From: Hyphomicrobiales bacterium
GTDB lineage: Bacteria; Pseudomonadota; Alphaproteobacteria; Rhizobiales; Rhizobiaceae
Length of the DNA: 64,000 nt
Reading direction: 5' to 3'
Assembly: GCA_021775415.1 (NCBI GenBank)
Contig: JAJFHV010000021.1
Span: 62,001-126,000 of the forward strand
In this document: positions 17,715-27,022 of the stretch, piece after piece
Position numbering within the stretch: the first letter of the stretch is position 1
Layout: every line of letters begins with the position of its first letter
The notes under the pieces: generated by a model
Seen by the model: the letters and a program-made list of their open reading frames with translations, nothing else
Told to the model about the DNA's origin: nothing
Database searches by the model: none
Translations under genes and position numbers: made by a program

Positions 17715-17936
17715 ATGAACATTGAAAAAATTACGGCGTATCTCTGGCGATTAATTGAATTGATCACACAGGTCATAATTGTCTTCGTCTTGGCGGCGCT
17801 GCTGCTGGGTGAAAATGCCGGTTCTGCGGTTAATCATGTCTATTACAATGTGCGGATATTCCTCATGTCCCTGCCGCCGTCTTCCATCGCGGTGGCCTTG
17901 CTGATCGCAGTGTTTTTTTGGTGGAAGCGAAAGTAA
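17715..17936 (+). CDS. small two-helix membrane protein (copy 2)
   Basis: A 73-residue protein with the same plan as its upstream neighbour: an N-terminal amphipathic stretch (EKITAYLWRLIELITQ), a hydrophobic helix (VIIVFVLAALLLG), a polar loop with Gly/Asn, a second helix (SSIAVALLIAVFFWW) and a basic end KRK. GGGGGCAAT precedes the ATG. Sequence identity with copy 1 is low by eye, so common origin is suggested by layout only. Function unknown. Confidence 0.65.
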   Translation: MNIEKITAYLWRLIELITQVIIVFVLAALLLGENAGSAVNHVYYNVRIFLMSLPPSSIAVALLIAVFFWWKRK

Positions 17937-17990
17937 CAACCCCAGTCGTTCGACAATCCGTCCCTTGCAACCGAGATGGTCTGAATTGAC

Positions 17991-18788
17991 CTATTTGTTA
18001 CCGGCAATTTCCATATACCGTCGGTCAAGTTCTTCATGACGGGCAAGGGCTGCCGGATCGAGGTCGGTCTCTGCGGGAATATTGCTGCCGAAATGACCAT
18101 ATTTGTCTTCGCCCCGCACCAGCATGGCTGTATCAAGATCATGCTTGGTTTGCCGCACATGGGGGGCAATAAATTGGGCGTTCAAGCCAATACGTCGATC
18201 ATCACTGTTGTTGGGCATTGAAGCGTGCAATGTCCAGCCGTGGTGAAATGAAGCCTCGCCCGGTTTTAGTGGGCACATCAGCGCTCTTTCCTCGCTTACG
18301 CCGCGAACGGTTTGTCCCTGATACAGAACGTTGTTGTTATCCTCCGGGTCAAGTTCATGATCCTGGCGGCCATGGACGTGGCTTCCCGGCACCATGCGCA
18401 TACAGCCGCTACTCTCACTTGCCGGTGAAAGAGCCAGCCAAAGGGTGACCTGGTCATCATGGCTAAAGCCCCAATAGGTCAAGTCCTGATGCCAGCTCAC
18501 ATGCGAGGGAGTATTGGGTTCCTTGATGATGTATGTCGCATTGTGCAGCAGAATATCTGGCCCGATCAATTGCTCAACCACATCAAGTACTCTTGGATGA
18601 GTGGTGAGTTCCTTTGGCGAACGCATAATCGTATGGATCTTGTTTTTGTAATGAAGCGGCCCAAAGCTGGCTTCAATATCTTCCATTGCCTTGCGGTGGA
18701 TGGCTGCTTCTTCTTCGTTGATGATTTCAACTCCGGAAACGTATCCGTCGCGCCTGTAGTTACGCTTGATGTTTTGAAGTTCTTCCAT
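17991..18788 (-). CDS. phytanoyl-CoA dioxygenase (PhyH) family protein
   Basis: A 265-residue Fe(II)/2-oxoglutarate dioxygenase of the PhyH family. The metal triad is visible as H100 and D102 (SWHQDLTYWG) with the distal H188 (HGWTLHASMPN). R199 in DDRRIGLN is placed to bind 2-oxoglutarate. Family members hydroxylate diverse substrates (phytanoyl-CoA, ectoine, natural products), so the substrate is not predicted. It is a single gene ahead of the EamA exporter on the same strand, separated by about 85 bases. Confidence 0.9.
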   Translation of the reverse strand: MEELQNIKRNYRRDGYVSGVEIINEEEAAIHRKAMEDIEASFGPLHYKNKIHTIMRSPKELTTHPRVLDVVEQLIGPDILLHNATYIIKEPNTPSHVSWHQDLTYWGFSHDDQVTLWLALSPASESSGCMRMVPGSHVHGRQDHELDPEDNNNVLYQGQTVRGVSEERALMCPLKPGEASFHHGWTLHASMPNNSDDRRIGLNAQFIAPHVRQTKHDLDTAMLVRGEDKYGHFGSNIPAETDLDPAALARHEELDRRYMEIAGNK

Positions 18789-18874
18789 GACCCTGTGTCC
18801 TCAAAGTCGATGACGTGTTTGGAGAACTTGAATCACATTGTGCAATTTTGCAATCAGGAATTTTGTTATTTCAA

Positions 18875-19783
18875 TCAAGCCCGCTTCCGGTTCACCAAGA
18901 CGATGCCGATACCCACTAAAGCAAGTGCAATTACGATGTTCCAGGATAGTTGATCGTCGAATATTATCCAGCCAAACAGAACGCCGAAGAGCGGAGCCAA
19001 AAAGCTGAATGATGCCATGTCAGAAGCTGGATAGACCGAAAGTACATAAAACCAGGTCAAAAACCCGGCACAGACCACTACAAGTATCTGAAAGGCAAAA
19101 ATGCCCCAGTGGAACAGGGTTGGTTCACGGAAGGTATCACCAAATAGAAATGCCAAAGGCAAAATGATCATCGCGGATACGGTGAGCTGATACAGAAGCT
19201 GCATTTCAGGCACCGCTTTGGAAAACTTTGTAGTCCTTGCGACAATAGCTATCCCTGCCCAACACATTGAACCCACTATGCACATCAGATCCCCAATGAA
19301 AGCATTATCAGTAGCCGGTGCTGTATTGGAAGACAGGGCCAGAATGACCCCGACAAATGCAAGTACAAGGCCGAGAGTGCGTATCTTTGTGAGTGTCTCG
19401 CCGGGTATCCAGTAATGGGCTGCCAGAGCGACCCAAAATGGCATGGTGTAGAAGAAAATCGAGGCGCGTGAAACGGTTGTGTATTCAAGCGCCTGAAACA
19501 ACAGCATGAATTCGGACGCAAAGAATATGCCGCAAACAATGCCTGGTAGCAGGCTACCATCGGAAATGCTCAAGGGTTTGTTGCGGTAAACTGCGTAGAG
19601 AAAAATCAACGGTGCGGCACACAAGGATCGAAGACCGGCCTGAAACAGCGGGTGCATCCCGGAGTTGACAATCTTGACCGCTGATTGGTTGAAGCCGAAA
19701 AGCATCATCACGGTCAGAAGTAACAACGCACCCAGTACATCAATGTGATCCTTGCGACTCATCTTGGAGCTCACTATCTGCAT
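18875..19783 (-). CDS. EamA/DMT-family transporter
   Basis: A 302-residue drug/metabolite superfamily permease with about ten hydrophobic helices arranged as two EamA repeats (roughly residues 15-145 and 160-298). Typical features are the loop GMHPLFQAGLRSLCAAPLIF in repeat 1 and SFSFLAPLFGVLFGWIIFDD near the end of repeat 2, followed by a basic tail NRKRA. Such proteins export amino acids or small metabolites; the substrate is unknown. An alternative start is the in-frame ATG at 19762. The gene is divergent from the glycerate kinase. Confidence 0.88.
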   Translation of the reverse strand: MQIVSSKMSRKDHIDVLGALLLLTVMMLFGFNQSAVKIVNSGMHPLFQAGLRSLCAAPLIFLYAVYRNKPLSISDGSLLPGIVCGIFFASEFMLLFQALEYTTVSRASIFFYTMPFWVALAAHYWIPGETLTKIRTLGLVLAFVGVILALSSNTAPATDNAFIGDLMCIVGSMCWAGIAIVARTTKFSKAVPEMQLLYQLTVSAMIILPLAFLFGDTFREPTLFHWGIFAFQILVVVCAGFLTWFYVLSVYPASDMASFSFLAPLFGVLFGWIIFDDQLSWNIVIALALVGIGIVLVNRKRA

Positions 19784-19930
19784 AAGTATTGCAACTTCCG
19801 GCTTAGGCTACCCACCGGATTTGCGCAATCACTCAATGCGGCCATTGGCCCCTTGTACACTGGCGAGTTTTCCCGCACTAAACTGCATGCTGACCGTGGC
19901 GGCTGGCACCAAATTATCCAGAGCGTTTGA

Positions 19931-21199
19931 ATGACTACAATTTCCAATCCCAAAGCCTTTTTGACCAGCCTGTTTGATGCAGCTGTATCGGCTGCCGACC
20001 CGGCGGGCACGATAAGCCGTTATCTACCGAAACTTCCAAAAGGGCGAACCATCGTCGTCGGGGCAGGTAAGGCTTCTGCGCAAATGGCACGCGCTTTTGA
20101 AAATGTGTGGGATGGACCGCTTGAAGGTTTGGTGGTCACCCGCTACGGGTTCTCGACACCCTGTGAACGAATTGAAATAATTGAAGCGGCTCACCCGGTA
20201 CCGGATGCGGCGGGGTTTGAAGCATCTACCAGGATTCTTGAAACTGTCGAAGGCCTGACCGAAGATGATCTGGTTGTTGCCCTGATATCCGGGGGTGGTT
20301 CCGCACTGCTTCCCTCGCCTCCAAACGGCTTGTCACTTGAAGACGAATTTGCCGTGAACCGTGTGTTACTTGCTTCGGGTGCACCGATTTCATCAATGAA
20401 TACAGTTCGTAAGCATGTATCCGCAATCAAAGGTGGGCGACTGGCGGTTGCCGCCTATCCGGCAAAAGTTGTTTCATTGTTGGTATCCGATATTCCAGGT
20501 GACCATCCGCAATTTATCGCGTCGGGTCCAACAGTTGCGGATGCCGCAAATCGTCAGGATGCGTTGCGAATTGTCGGCCAGTACGGGATGGAACTGCCTG
20601 CGGCGGTGATGGCACATTTGAACTCCAGTAATGCGGATGCTCCCCAACCTGATGATCTAAAACTTGTCCGTGCTGAGCATCATATTATTGCATCTGCTGC
20701 AAAGTCGCTGGAGAGTGCAGCTGACATTGCTCAAAAAGCTGGAATTGAAGCAGCAATTATTTCCGATGCAATTGAGGGTGAGTCCCGTGAAGCGGCTCGC
20801 ACGCAAGCAGCGATGGCCAAGGAAATTTTGCATCGCAATCGACCTTTCAACAAACCGGTTGTTCTTTTGTCGGGTGGCGAAACGACTGTAACGATCAAGG
20901 GAAAAGGCAAGGGCGGCCCCAACACCGAGTTTTTGCTCTCGCTGGCAATGGATATCAATGGTGAGGCAAATATTCATGCTCTCAGCGCTGACACAGACGG
21001 AATTGACGGCAGTGAGGACAATGCCGGCGCATTTGTAGATGGTGGTACAATCGCTAAAATGCGTGAAGCGGGTATGGACCCGGTTACTTTTCTCGAAAAC
21101 AATGATGCCTGGAGTGCTTTTAATCAGATAGGCGAATTGTTTGTGCCAGGTCCAACCGGTACGAATGTCAATGATTTCCGGGCGATCCTGATTAGCTGA
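19931..21199 (+). CDS. glycerate 2-kinase type II (MOFRL family)
   Basis: A 422-residue glycerate kinase of the DUF4147/MOFRL family (TtuD/GckA type, sometimes called hydroxypyruvate reductase in older annotations). The N-terminal half carries TIVVGAGKASAQMARAF and LISGGGSALLPSPP. The C-terminal MOFRL domain carries LLSGGETTVTIKGKGKGGPNTEF and ALSADTDGIDGSEDNAGAF. It phosphorylates D-glycerate, linking glyoxylate, serine-cycle or tartrate metabolism to glycolysis. It is followed after 10 bases by the thiolase and then the dehydrogenase, likely one operon. Confidence 0.93.
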   Translation: MTTISNPKAFLTSLFDAAVSAADPAGTISRYLPKLPKGRTIVVGAGKASAQMARAFENVWDGPLEGLVVTRYGFSTPCERIEIIEAAHPVPDAAGFEASTRILETVEGLTEDDLVVALISGGGSALLPSPPNGLSLEDEFAVNRVLLASGAPISSMNTVRKHVSAIKGGRLAVAAYPAKVVSLLVSDIPGDHPQFIASGPTVADAANRQDALRIVGQYGMELPAAVMAHLNSSNADAPQPDDLKLVRAEHHIIASAAKSLESAADIAQKAGIEAAIISDAIEGESREAARTQAAMAKEILHRNRPFNKPVVLLSGGETTVTIKGKGKGGPNTEFLLSLAMDINGEANIHALSADTDGIDGSEDNAGAFVDGGTIAKMREAGMDPVTFLENNDAWSAFNQIGELFVPGPTGTNVNDFRAILIS

Positions 21200-21209
21200 G
21201 GAGTAGGAT

Positions 21210-22391
21210 ATGTCAGACCCTATCGTTATTGTAGGCGCAAAAAGAACCCCGATGGCCGGATTCCAGGGAGAATTTTCCGGTCTGTCGGCTTCTGAGCTTG
21301 GTGGTGTTGCCATTGAGGCGGCAATCGAGCAATCCGGCATTGATCGGGACAAAGTCGATGAAGTTTTGATGGGCTGCGTTCTTCAGGCGGGGCAGGGACA
21401 GGCACCTGGACGTCAGGCATCTCTGGCTGGCGGTTTGGACAAGAATGTGCCTGCGACAACGCTCAACAAGATGTGCGGATCCGGTATGAAAGCTGCCATG
21501 GTTGCCTTCGATCAGCTCAAGGCTGGAAATGGCGAAGTGGTTGTAGCAGGCGGTATGGAATCAATGACCAATGCGCCGTACCTGTTGGAAAAGATGCGCG
21601 GTGGTGCTCGCCTTGGACACGGGCAGGTGATTGATCACATGTTTCTGGATGGTCTTGAAGACGCGTACGACAAGGGTCGTTTGATGGGCACATTCGCCGA
21701 GGATTGTGCCGAGAAGTATCAGTTTACCCGTGAAGCGCAGGACACATTTGCGCTTAAGTCGCTGGAAAATGCACTGGGTGCCGAAGAGAACGGCAGGTTT
21801 TCGAATGAGATAGTGCCGGTAACGATATCAAGCCGTTCGGGCGATACAGAGATCAATAGCGACGAACAGCCCCGTAGCGCCCGACCGGACAAGATTCCTC
21901 AACTGAAACCGGTCTTTCGAAAGGAAGGAACCGTAACAGCCGCCAATGCGTCTTCAATTTCAGATGGTGCGGCAGCGTTGGTGCTTACCCGGGAGAGTGT
22001 TGCCAAAAGAGAGGGATTGGATATCCGGGCGATCATTCACGGACATGCCAGTCATGCACAGGAGCCGGGCTGGTTTACCACCGCACCGGTACCAGCAGCG
22101 CAGAAGTTGCTGGAGAAAACGGGTTGGAAAAATGAGGATGTGGATTTGTGGGAGGTGAACGAGGCGTTTGCTGTTGTGCCCATGGCGTTCATGCATGAAT
22201 TTGGTCTTGATCGTGAGGTTGTGAATGTACATGGCGGTGCCTGTGCATTGGGGCACCCGATCGGTGCATCCGGCGCACGTATCATCGTGACTTTGCTCAA
22301 TGCGCTTGAGACCTACAACAAGAAGCGCGGTGTTGCAGCCATATGCATTGGCGGTGGCGAGGGAACAGCAATCGCAATTGAAAGGCCGTAA
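21210..22391 (+). CDS. acetyl-CoA C-acetyltransferase (thiolase)
   Basis: A 393-residue thiolase. The nucleophilic Cys is C89 in NKMCGSGMKA. The C-terminal catalytic His and Cys are seen in GACALGHPIGASGAR and CIGGGEGTA. The length and the NEAFAVVPMAF motif fit biosynthetic or degradative acetoacetyl-CoA thiolases (PhaA/AtoB type). It catalyses acetyl-CoA condensation or acetoacetyl-CoA cleavage in the cytoplasm. A GAGG ribosome site precedes the ATG. It is 6 bases from the downstream SDR dehydrogenase, so the two probably act in sequence in acyl-CoA breakdown. Confidence 0.94.
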   Translation: MSDPIVIVGAKRTPMAGFQGEFSGLSASELGGVAIEAAIEQSGIDRDKVDEVLMGCVLQAGQGQAPGRQASLAGGLDKNVPATTLNKMCGSGMKAAMVAFDQLKAGNGEVVVAGGMESMTNAPYLLEKMRGGARLGHGQVIDHMFLDGLEDAYDKGRLMGTFAEDCAEKYQFTREAQDTFALKSLENALGAEENGRFSNEIVPVTISSRSGDTEINSDEQPRSARPDKIPQLKPVFRKEGTVTAANASSISDGAAALVLTRESVAKREGLDIRAIIHGHASHAQEPGWFTTAPVPAAQKLLEKTGWKNEDVDLWEVNEAFAVVPMAFMHEFGLDREVVNVHGGACALGHPIGASGARIIVTLLNALETYNKKRGVAAICIGGGEGTAIAIERP

Positions 22392-22397
22392 ATCACC

Positions 22398-23168
22398 ATG
22401 AAACTGGATAGCACAATATCGGCAGTTATTACCGGTGGCAGTTCGGGTTTGGGAGAAGGCACCGCACGCACACTTGCAGCAAGTGGCGTTAATGTCAGTA
22501 TTCTTGACGTCAATATAGAGGCAGGAGAGCAAATAGCATCCGAGCTTGGTGGCGCGTTTGCCCAGGTTGATGTGTCCGATCCAAAATCAGTTGCGGAAGG
22601 ATTTGCGATTGTAAGGGCGGCCAATGGTCAGGAACGCATTTGCGTTAATTGTGCAGGTATTGCTCCTGCGGCGAAGACTGTGGACCGGGAAGGTGCGCCA
22701 CATGATGCAGCGCTTTATGCCAAGATTATCGGTGTAAACCTGATTGGGACCTTCAATGCCGCCAGCCAGTCGGCAGCAGGCATGATCAAGGAAGACCCGC
22801 TGAACAAAGATGGTGAGCGCGGCGTGATCATCAATACGGCTTCCGTTGCTGCGTTTGACGGACAGGTCGGGCAAATTGCCTACGGATCATCGAAGGCAGG
22901 TGTTGCCGGAATGACCCTGCCGATGGCGCGGGATTTGTCTCGCGACGGGGTTCGGGTGATGACGATTGCGCCGGGAATTTTTGGTACACCAATGGTGTCG
23001 GGAATGCCTCAGGAAGTCCAGGATTCACTAGCGGCGATGGTGCCGTTCCCTTCGCGTCTTGGCGCTGCGGCAGACTATGCGTCGCTTGTATTGCAAATCA
23101 TCGATAATCCAATGCTCAATGGCGAAACCATCAGGCTGGATGGCGCAATCCGCATGGCACCACGTTAA
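22398..23168 (+). CDS. short-chain dehydrogenase (type II 3-hydroxyacyl-CoA dehydrogenase-like)
   Basis: A 256-residue classical SDR. The cofactor motif TGGSSGLG lies at 12-19, D37 at the end of strand 2 favours NAD, NCAGIAP is at about 84-90, and the catalytic set is S149, Y162 and K166 (AYGSSKAG). The phrase TIAPGIFGTPM and the C-terminal NGETIRLDGAIRM resemble HSD10-type 3-hydroxyacyl-CoA dehydrogenases. The upstream thiolase supports this reading. The pair would carry out the last two steps of a beta-oxidation spiral. Confidence 0.9.
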   Translation: MKLDSTISAVITGGSSGLGEGTARTLAASGVNVSILDVNIEAGEQIASELGGAFAQVDVSDPKSVAEGFAIVRAANGQERICVNCAGIAPAAKTVDREGAPHDAALYAKIIGVNLIGTFNAASQSAAGMIKEDPLNKDGERGVIINTASVAAFDGQVGQIAYGSSKAGVAGMTLPMARDLSRDGVRVMTIAPGIFGTPMVSGMPQEVQDSLAAMVPFPSRLGAAADYASLVLQIIDNPMLNGETIRLDGAIRMAPR

Positions 23169-23202
23169 GCCAATAATCTCTCAGTTGTATCCGCCATAAG
23201 AA

Positions 23203-23240
23203 AACCCCGCCAAACTTGCGTTTGGCGGGGTTAAATTCAG
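23203..23240. terminator. bidirectional rho-independent terminator
   Basis: A perfect 13-bp stem (AACCCCGCCAAAC at 23203-23215 with GTTTGGCGGGGTT at 23220-23232) closes a TTGC loop. The minus strand carries a TTTTCTTA tail, so it best serves the porin gene, but its position between convergent genes suits both. Confidence 0.85.
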
Positions 23241-23295
23241 TCCTAGTTTTGAGCGCTGGTTCAGGGCGCTACTGGAGGTCAGGACTGAATGTTCC

Positions 23296-24684
23296 TTAGA
23301 AGTCGCGGCGGACCGTGAGTTCCCAGTTGTTGTAGTCGAAGCTTGTACCAACTGGCTGCAATGCACCGTTAACCAGGTAAGAAGCCGAACGCTCGGTATC
23401 ACCTGCAGTGTATGAAGCCTTGACGTGGAAGCCAGGAGCAGCAGCAGGATACCAGTTCAGGCCAACAGACCACTGGTTGGTGTCCCCTTCTGTGATACCG
23501 GTGGCAACAGCAGCGGCACCAGTTACACAACCACCACCAACTACACCAACAGCACCACCTGGAACAGAAGTACCAGCAGCTGCACCACCAGCACAGGCGT
23601 TACCGCCATCAATATGGTAGTAGTTGGCCCAGAACTGAACCTCATCCGTCAGGTCCATGGCGTAAGCTACACCCCAAACACTTTCAGCGTTTTCTGTCAG
23701 CAGGTTAGAGTGCACATAGGCGGTGTTGTAGTCGCCATCAGCCATGTACATGGCCCAGAGCGTTGCACCAGGTGCCATGCTGGAGAGATCGACGTTTGCA
23801 CTGACTTTGTATGCCCAGCCACCGATATCGGTAACTGTCATTGCACCCGGTACTGCACCTACAGGTGTAAGCTCAGGTGCGATCGAATCGTGTACTGCCG
23901 TACCAGCAATACCCCATCCGTCACCGGAGTAGTTGAAACCGGCATAGAAGTTGGCACGACCATCGGTACCACCAGAGTTGGTAGCGTTACCGAATGCATC
24001 ACGACCATAGTCGATGCGTGGATCGTCAGCACCAACCGTGATTGCAAGACCATCTGCTGCCCAGGTGTAGTCAGCAAGGGTTGCATCATCAAAGCCGTAG
24101 AAGCCGTCTGGGTATACAATACCCGAAGCAACTGTGGCGATTGATTCAGCGTTGACCCAGCCGTAACCGTGGTTGGTTGTCCAGTAGTTGTCGGAGAAAC
24201 CGAAACGGAAACCGGCGATTGAGATCAATGCCCGGTCCATGTCGATGTCAACATCAACGTTGGACTGACCACCTTCAAGACGATACTGGGCACGCAATGT
24301 GCCCCAATCGGTCTCGTTTCTTGTGTCAATGTTCAAACGAGCCCGCTGACCCCAAAGCGTGAAGCTTGGGTCATTACGTACGGCAACTAGACCAGTCATG
24401 GTACCAGCACCACCAAGACCACCGCCGATTTGACCACCAACGGTCGCGTTACCTACCTCAAAATTACCATCAAGGTGCAGTTTCTCATAGCCTGAACGCA
24501 CGAAGCCATTAAAGCTGATGCAGGTTTCTGTTCCCGGAATATAGAAGAACCCGGAACCGTATGCATCACAGATGCGTACGTATTCTACTGGCTCTGGCTC
24601 AACGACGATAGCGTCGGCGGCCTGAGCACCGGTTGCAACAACCATGGCTGCTGCAGAACCCAAAAGGAGAGATTTAATTCTCAT
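23296..24684 (-). CDS. porin, Omp2b/Porin_2 family
   Basis: A 462-residue outer-membrane porin of the alphaproteobacterial Porin_2 family. The signal peptide (MRIKSLLLGSAAAMVVATGAQA) is followed by the family entry region with VEYVRICDAYGSGFFYIPGTETCISFNG, containing the conserved Cys pair. Then come alternating strands (FRFGFSDNYWTTNHGYG, WGVAYAMDLTDEVQFWANYYHID) and a C-terminal aromatic strand ending RRDF. An extracellular loop region near residues 365-395 is very rich in Gly, Ala and Val. The 270-base AT-rich stretch upstream probably holds a strong promoter. This family is typical of Hyphomicrobiales and is a lineage clue. Confidence 0.95.
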   Translation of the reverse strand: MRIKSLLLGSAAAMVVATGAQAADAIVVEPEPVEYVRICDAYGSGFFYIPGTETCISFNGFVRSGYEKLHLDGNFEVGNATVGGQIGGGLGGAGTMTGLVAVRNDPSFTLWGQRARLNIDTRNETDWGTLRAQYRLEGGQSNVDVDIDMDRALISIAGFRFGFSDNYWTTNHGYGWVNAESIATVASGIVYPDGFYGFDDATLADYTWAADGLAITVGADDPRIDYGRDAFGNATNSGGTDGRANFYAGFNYSGDGWGIAGTAVHDSIAPELTPVGAVPGAMTVTDIGGWAYKVSANVDLSSMAPGATLWAMYMADGDYNTAYVHSNLLTENAESVWGVAYAMDLTDEVQFWANYYHIDGGNACAGGAAAGTSVPGGAVGVVGGGCVTGAAAVATGITEGDTNQWSVGLNWYPAAAPGFHVKASYTAGDTERSASYLVNGALQPVGTSFDYNNWELTVRRDF

Positions 24685-24954
24685 AGTTTATTTCCCTGTA
24701 GTTTCAAAATTTCCAACCTCTGGATAATCCATATATTGGTGGTAAAATTACTACATATTTAAATATTACGTTGTCAAATTTTGAATCGATATTTGAGTTG
24801 CAATAAGGGGAAATAACTCTTTTTAATTTTTAGTGTAGCAAAAATACCACACATAATATCTTATTTTGTATCCAAATATGTGGAAATATATGAGATTGAG
24901 CGTGCTCACAAAAGTGTGATAGGCTTAACCCGGTAACAAGTTGGGGACGAATCT

Positions 24955-25140
24955 TTGTTTACGGGTAATGATTTGCGGGCTTTTCGGGAGGCGCGAGGCT
25001 GGACTTTGCGGCAATTCAGTGGCGTTATCGGAGTGAGCGTGAAAACGCTGCAAGTTGTCGAAAAAGAAAACAAGCCTGTTCCACTACAGTTACGGTTGGC
25101 GCTTGCGGCTATAAAGGCCGGCATTCATCCCATTGAATAG
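24955..25140 (+). CDS. small XRE-type HTH protein
   Basis: A 61-residue protein that is almost entirely one helix-turn-helix: LRAFREARGWTLRQFSGVIGVSVKTLQVVE. The start is a TTG at 24955 with GGGGA upstream; no in-frame ATG exists. It resembles the HTH cores of phage-type repressors but lacks any effector domain. A second protein with a related layout follows at 25329. Target unknown. Confidence 0.65.
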   Translation: MFTGNDLRAFREARGWTLRQFSGVIGVSVKTLQVVEKENKPVPLQLRLALAAIKAGIHPIE

Positions 25141-25328
25141 TTGATTTGGGTTGGTGAATTTATCCCAATCAACAAATTTCTCCGATCTATCACCATCGAC
25201 GAAAACACTATTCACTCACATAGATGTGTCTTTATCTTGGCCCCAGTTTTGATAGCTTCGTTCCATGTTGAGGTCTCAAAGAGACGCATTTGTCGCTTGA
25301 GACGAATCAACTGGATACAGGAGATCAC

Positions 25329-25574
25329 GTGATTACTAAATGTAATTTGCAGTTGCTTCTGGACATGAAGCACTGGACGATTGAAGAAGCAGCAGATGCC
25401 ATTGGCGATAATCCCCAGCGTTTGCAGCGGGTTGCCGAGGGGTTGGAACCCATGGGGCGCACGGCATTGCTTGCGGCGCTAGCCATAAAGAACGATTTAC
25501 CTCCGATAGATCACAAGAACGGCGATGGTAGTGGACAGCCGCAATCCTGGGACAGTACCCAACAACGGGCTTAG
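25329..25574 (+). CDS. small HTH-like protein
   Basis: An 81-residue protein starting at the GTG at 25329, with AGGAG five bases upstream; a longer frame from 25290 has no ribosome site. The core LQLLLDMKHWTIEEAADAIGDNPQRLQRVAEGLEPM has the spacing of an XRE helix-turn-helix and aligns by eye with the preceding small protein, sharing the W-T-x8-IG spacing and the later LALAAIK / LAALAIK stretch. The last 25 residues are polar and probably disordered. Function unknown; possibly a diverged duplicate. Confidence 0.6.
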   Translation: MITKCNLQLLLDMKHWTIEEAADAIGDNPQRLQRVAEGLEPMGRTALLAALAIKNDLPPIDHKNGDGSGQPQSWDSTQQRA

Positions 25575-25589
25575 CGAATTTGTAACCTA

Positions 25590-26789
25590 CTATATCACAC
25601 CACTATCCCGAAGCTGTGAAACATCCTGCGGCGAGTAGCCAAGTTCTCCCAAAATCTCTTCATTGTGTTCACCCAGTTGTGGCGGTGCGCTGGTGATTTC
25701 GGGAGAGCCGTGCTGATAGGTGAATGCCGCGACTGGAAATCTTGATGGCGAACCATTAAAACCGGACAGTTTGCTGTCCTGCATTACCGGCCTGGAAGCC
25801 AATTGCTCGCAGCTCATGGTTTCGTCCATTTTTCTGGCTTTGCCAGCAGGAATGCCGGCCTTGTTGAGAATTTCCTCCCACTCATCTGCAGTTTTGGTGG
25901 AGATGGCGGCGCTAATCAGCGCTGTGTCCGATTCCAGGGATTGTGACACCAGATGGCGCGGGGTATCCAGGACCTCGCTTGCACGATCCTCAGCACCTAT
26001 TACGTCGAACAGCTTGCTCATTTGCCTGCGGGTCCATGCCCCAATCGCCAGCAGGTCATCCTTTGCCATATAGCAGGCGTAACCGGCCCGGCTGCGAATT
26101 TCGATCCCTTGAACCGGTGGCGGATTGCCGGTTGTTAGCGTTGCCGTGACACTGGAACTCATCAGCATCAATGCCGCATCCAGCATGGAGACATCAATAC
26201 GCTGGCCTTTTCCGGTGCGGGTACGCTGAAAGAGCGCTGCCGAGATTGCCATCGCCGCATGGGCACCGGTGCCATAATCGATTACCGCAGGCCCAACTTT
26301 AACCGGAGAGGTTTCGGGTGTGCCATTGGCATGCATCAGGCCGGAATAGGCCTGTATCACCAGATCATAGGATGGATCATTACCTTTGGGCCCGGTTCGG
26401 CCATAGCCTGTGAGTGAACAGTATATGATTTGCGGGTTGACCTTGGCCACATCTTCATAACCCAGCCCGAGACCCTCAAGTGAGCCACCGGAATAATTTT
26501 CAACCATCACATCTGCTGTGCGTGCCAGATCAAGCAGGATCTTTTTTCCCTTTGGCGTTTTGAGATTGAGAGTAAGCGAGCGTTTGTTTGAAGCTTGGGT
26601 CTGGAAGTATACCCCCATCTGCGCCTCGTTGAGTGCTGCCACTTCTCCTTCAAAACGGGTCATGTCTGGATTGTCCGGTGGTTCGATCTTGATGACATCA
26701 GCACCCATAACGGCAAGTTGATATGTGCTGAATGGCCCGGCGAAAACGTGGGTCAAATCGAGGACGCGGATGCCTTCAAATGGTTTCAT
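25590..26789 (-). CDS. CaiB/BaiF CoA-transferase family protein
   Basis: A 399-residue class III CoA transferase. The N-terminus has the family signature GIRVLDLTHVFAGPF and GADVIKIEPP. NKRSLTLNLKTPKGK and VMVENYSGG follow, with the probable catalytic Asp near residue 142 in YDLVIQAYSG. The start at 26789 gives the canonical length; a 27-residue extension to 26870 lacks similarity. Family members move CoA between carboxylic acids (formyl/oxalate, carnitine/butyrobetaine and others); the acid pair is unknown. It converges on the small HTH gene at 25329. Confidence 0.92.
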   Translation of the reverse strand: MKPFEGIRVLDLTHVFAGPFSTYQLAVMGADVIKIEPPDNPDMTRFEGEVAALNEAQMGVYFQTQASNKRSLTLNLKTPKGKKILLDLARTADVMVENYSGGSLEGLGLGYEDVAKVNPQIIYCSLTGYGRTGPKGNDPSYDLVIQAYSGLMHANGTPETSPVKVGPAVIDYGTGAHAAMAISAALFQRTRTGKGQRIDVSMLDAALMLMSSSVTATLTTGNPPPVQGIEIRSRAGYACYMAKDDLLAIGAWTRRQMSKLFDVIGAEDRASEVLDTPRHLVSQSLESDTALISAAISTKTADEWEEILNKAGIPAGKARKMDETMSCEQLASRPVMQDSKLSGFNGSPSRFPVAAFTYQHGSPEITSAPPQLGEHNEEILGELGYSPQDVSQLRDSGVI

Positions 26790-27022
26790 GGTGGTAATCC
26801 GGTTTGTCTCAAGAGAAGTCGCTATTTTAAATTGGGCGTTCTTTCGAGAAGTTGTTTCAACAGCTTCCAAAGTGAGGGACTGGCATATTCAATAATGGTA
26901 TTTTTTTTCAATGCTTGTGCAAGTGAAATTTTGTTCTCCAATCAGTTTTGACGTTGAATGTGCAGGAGATTTCGAGAGCGGGAATAGAATTTTTTGGGGA
27001 ATGTCCGTTTTACACCGGTGGT

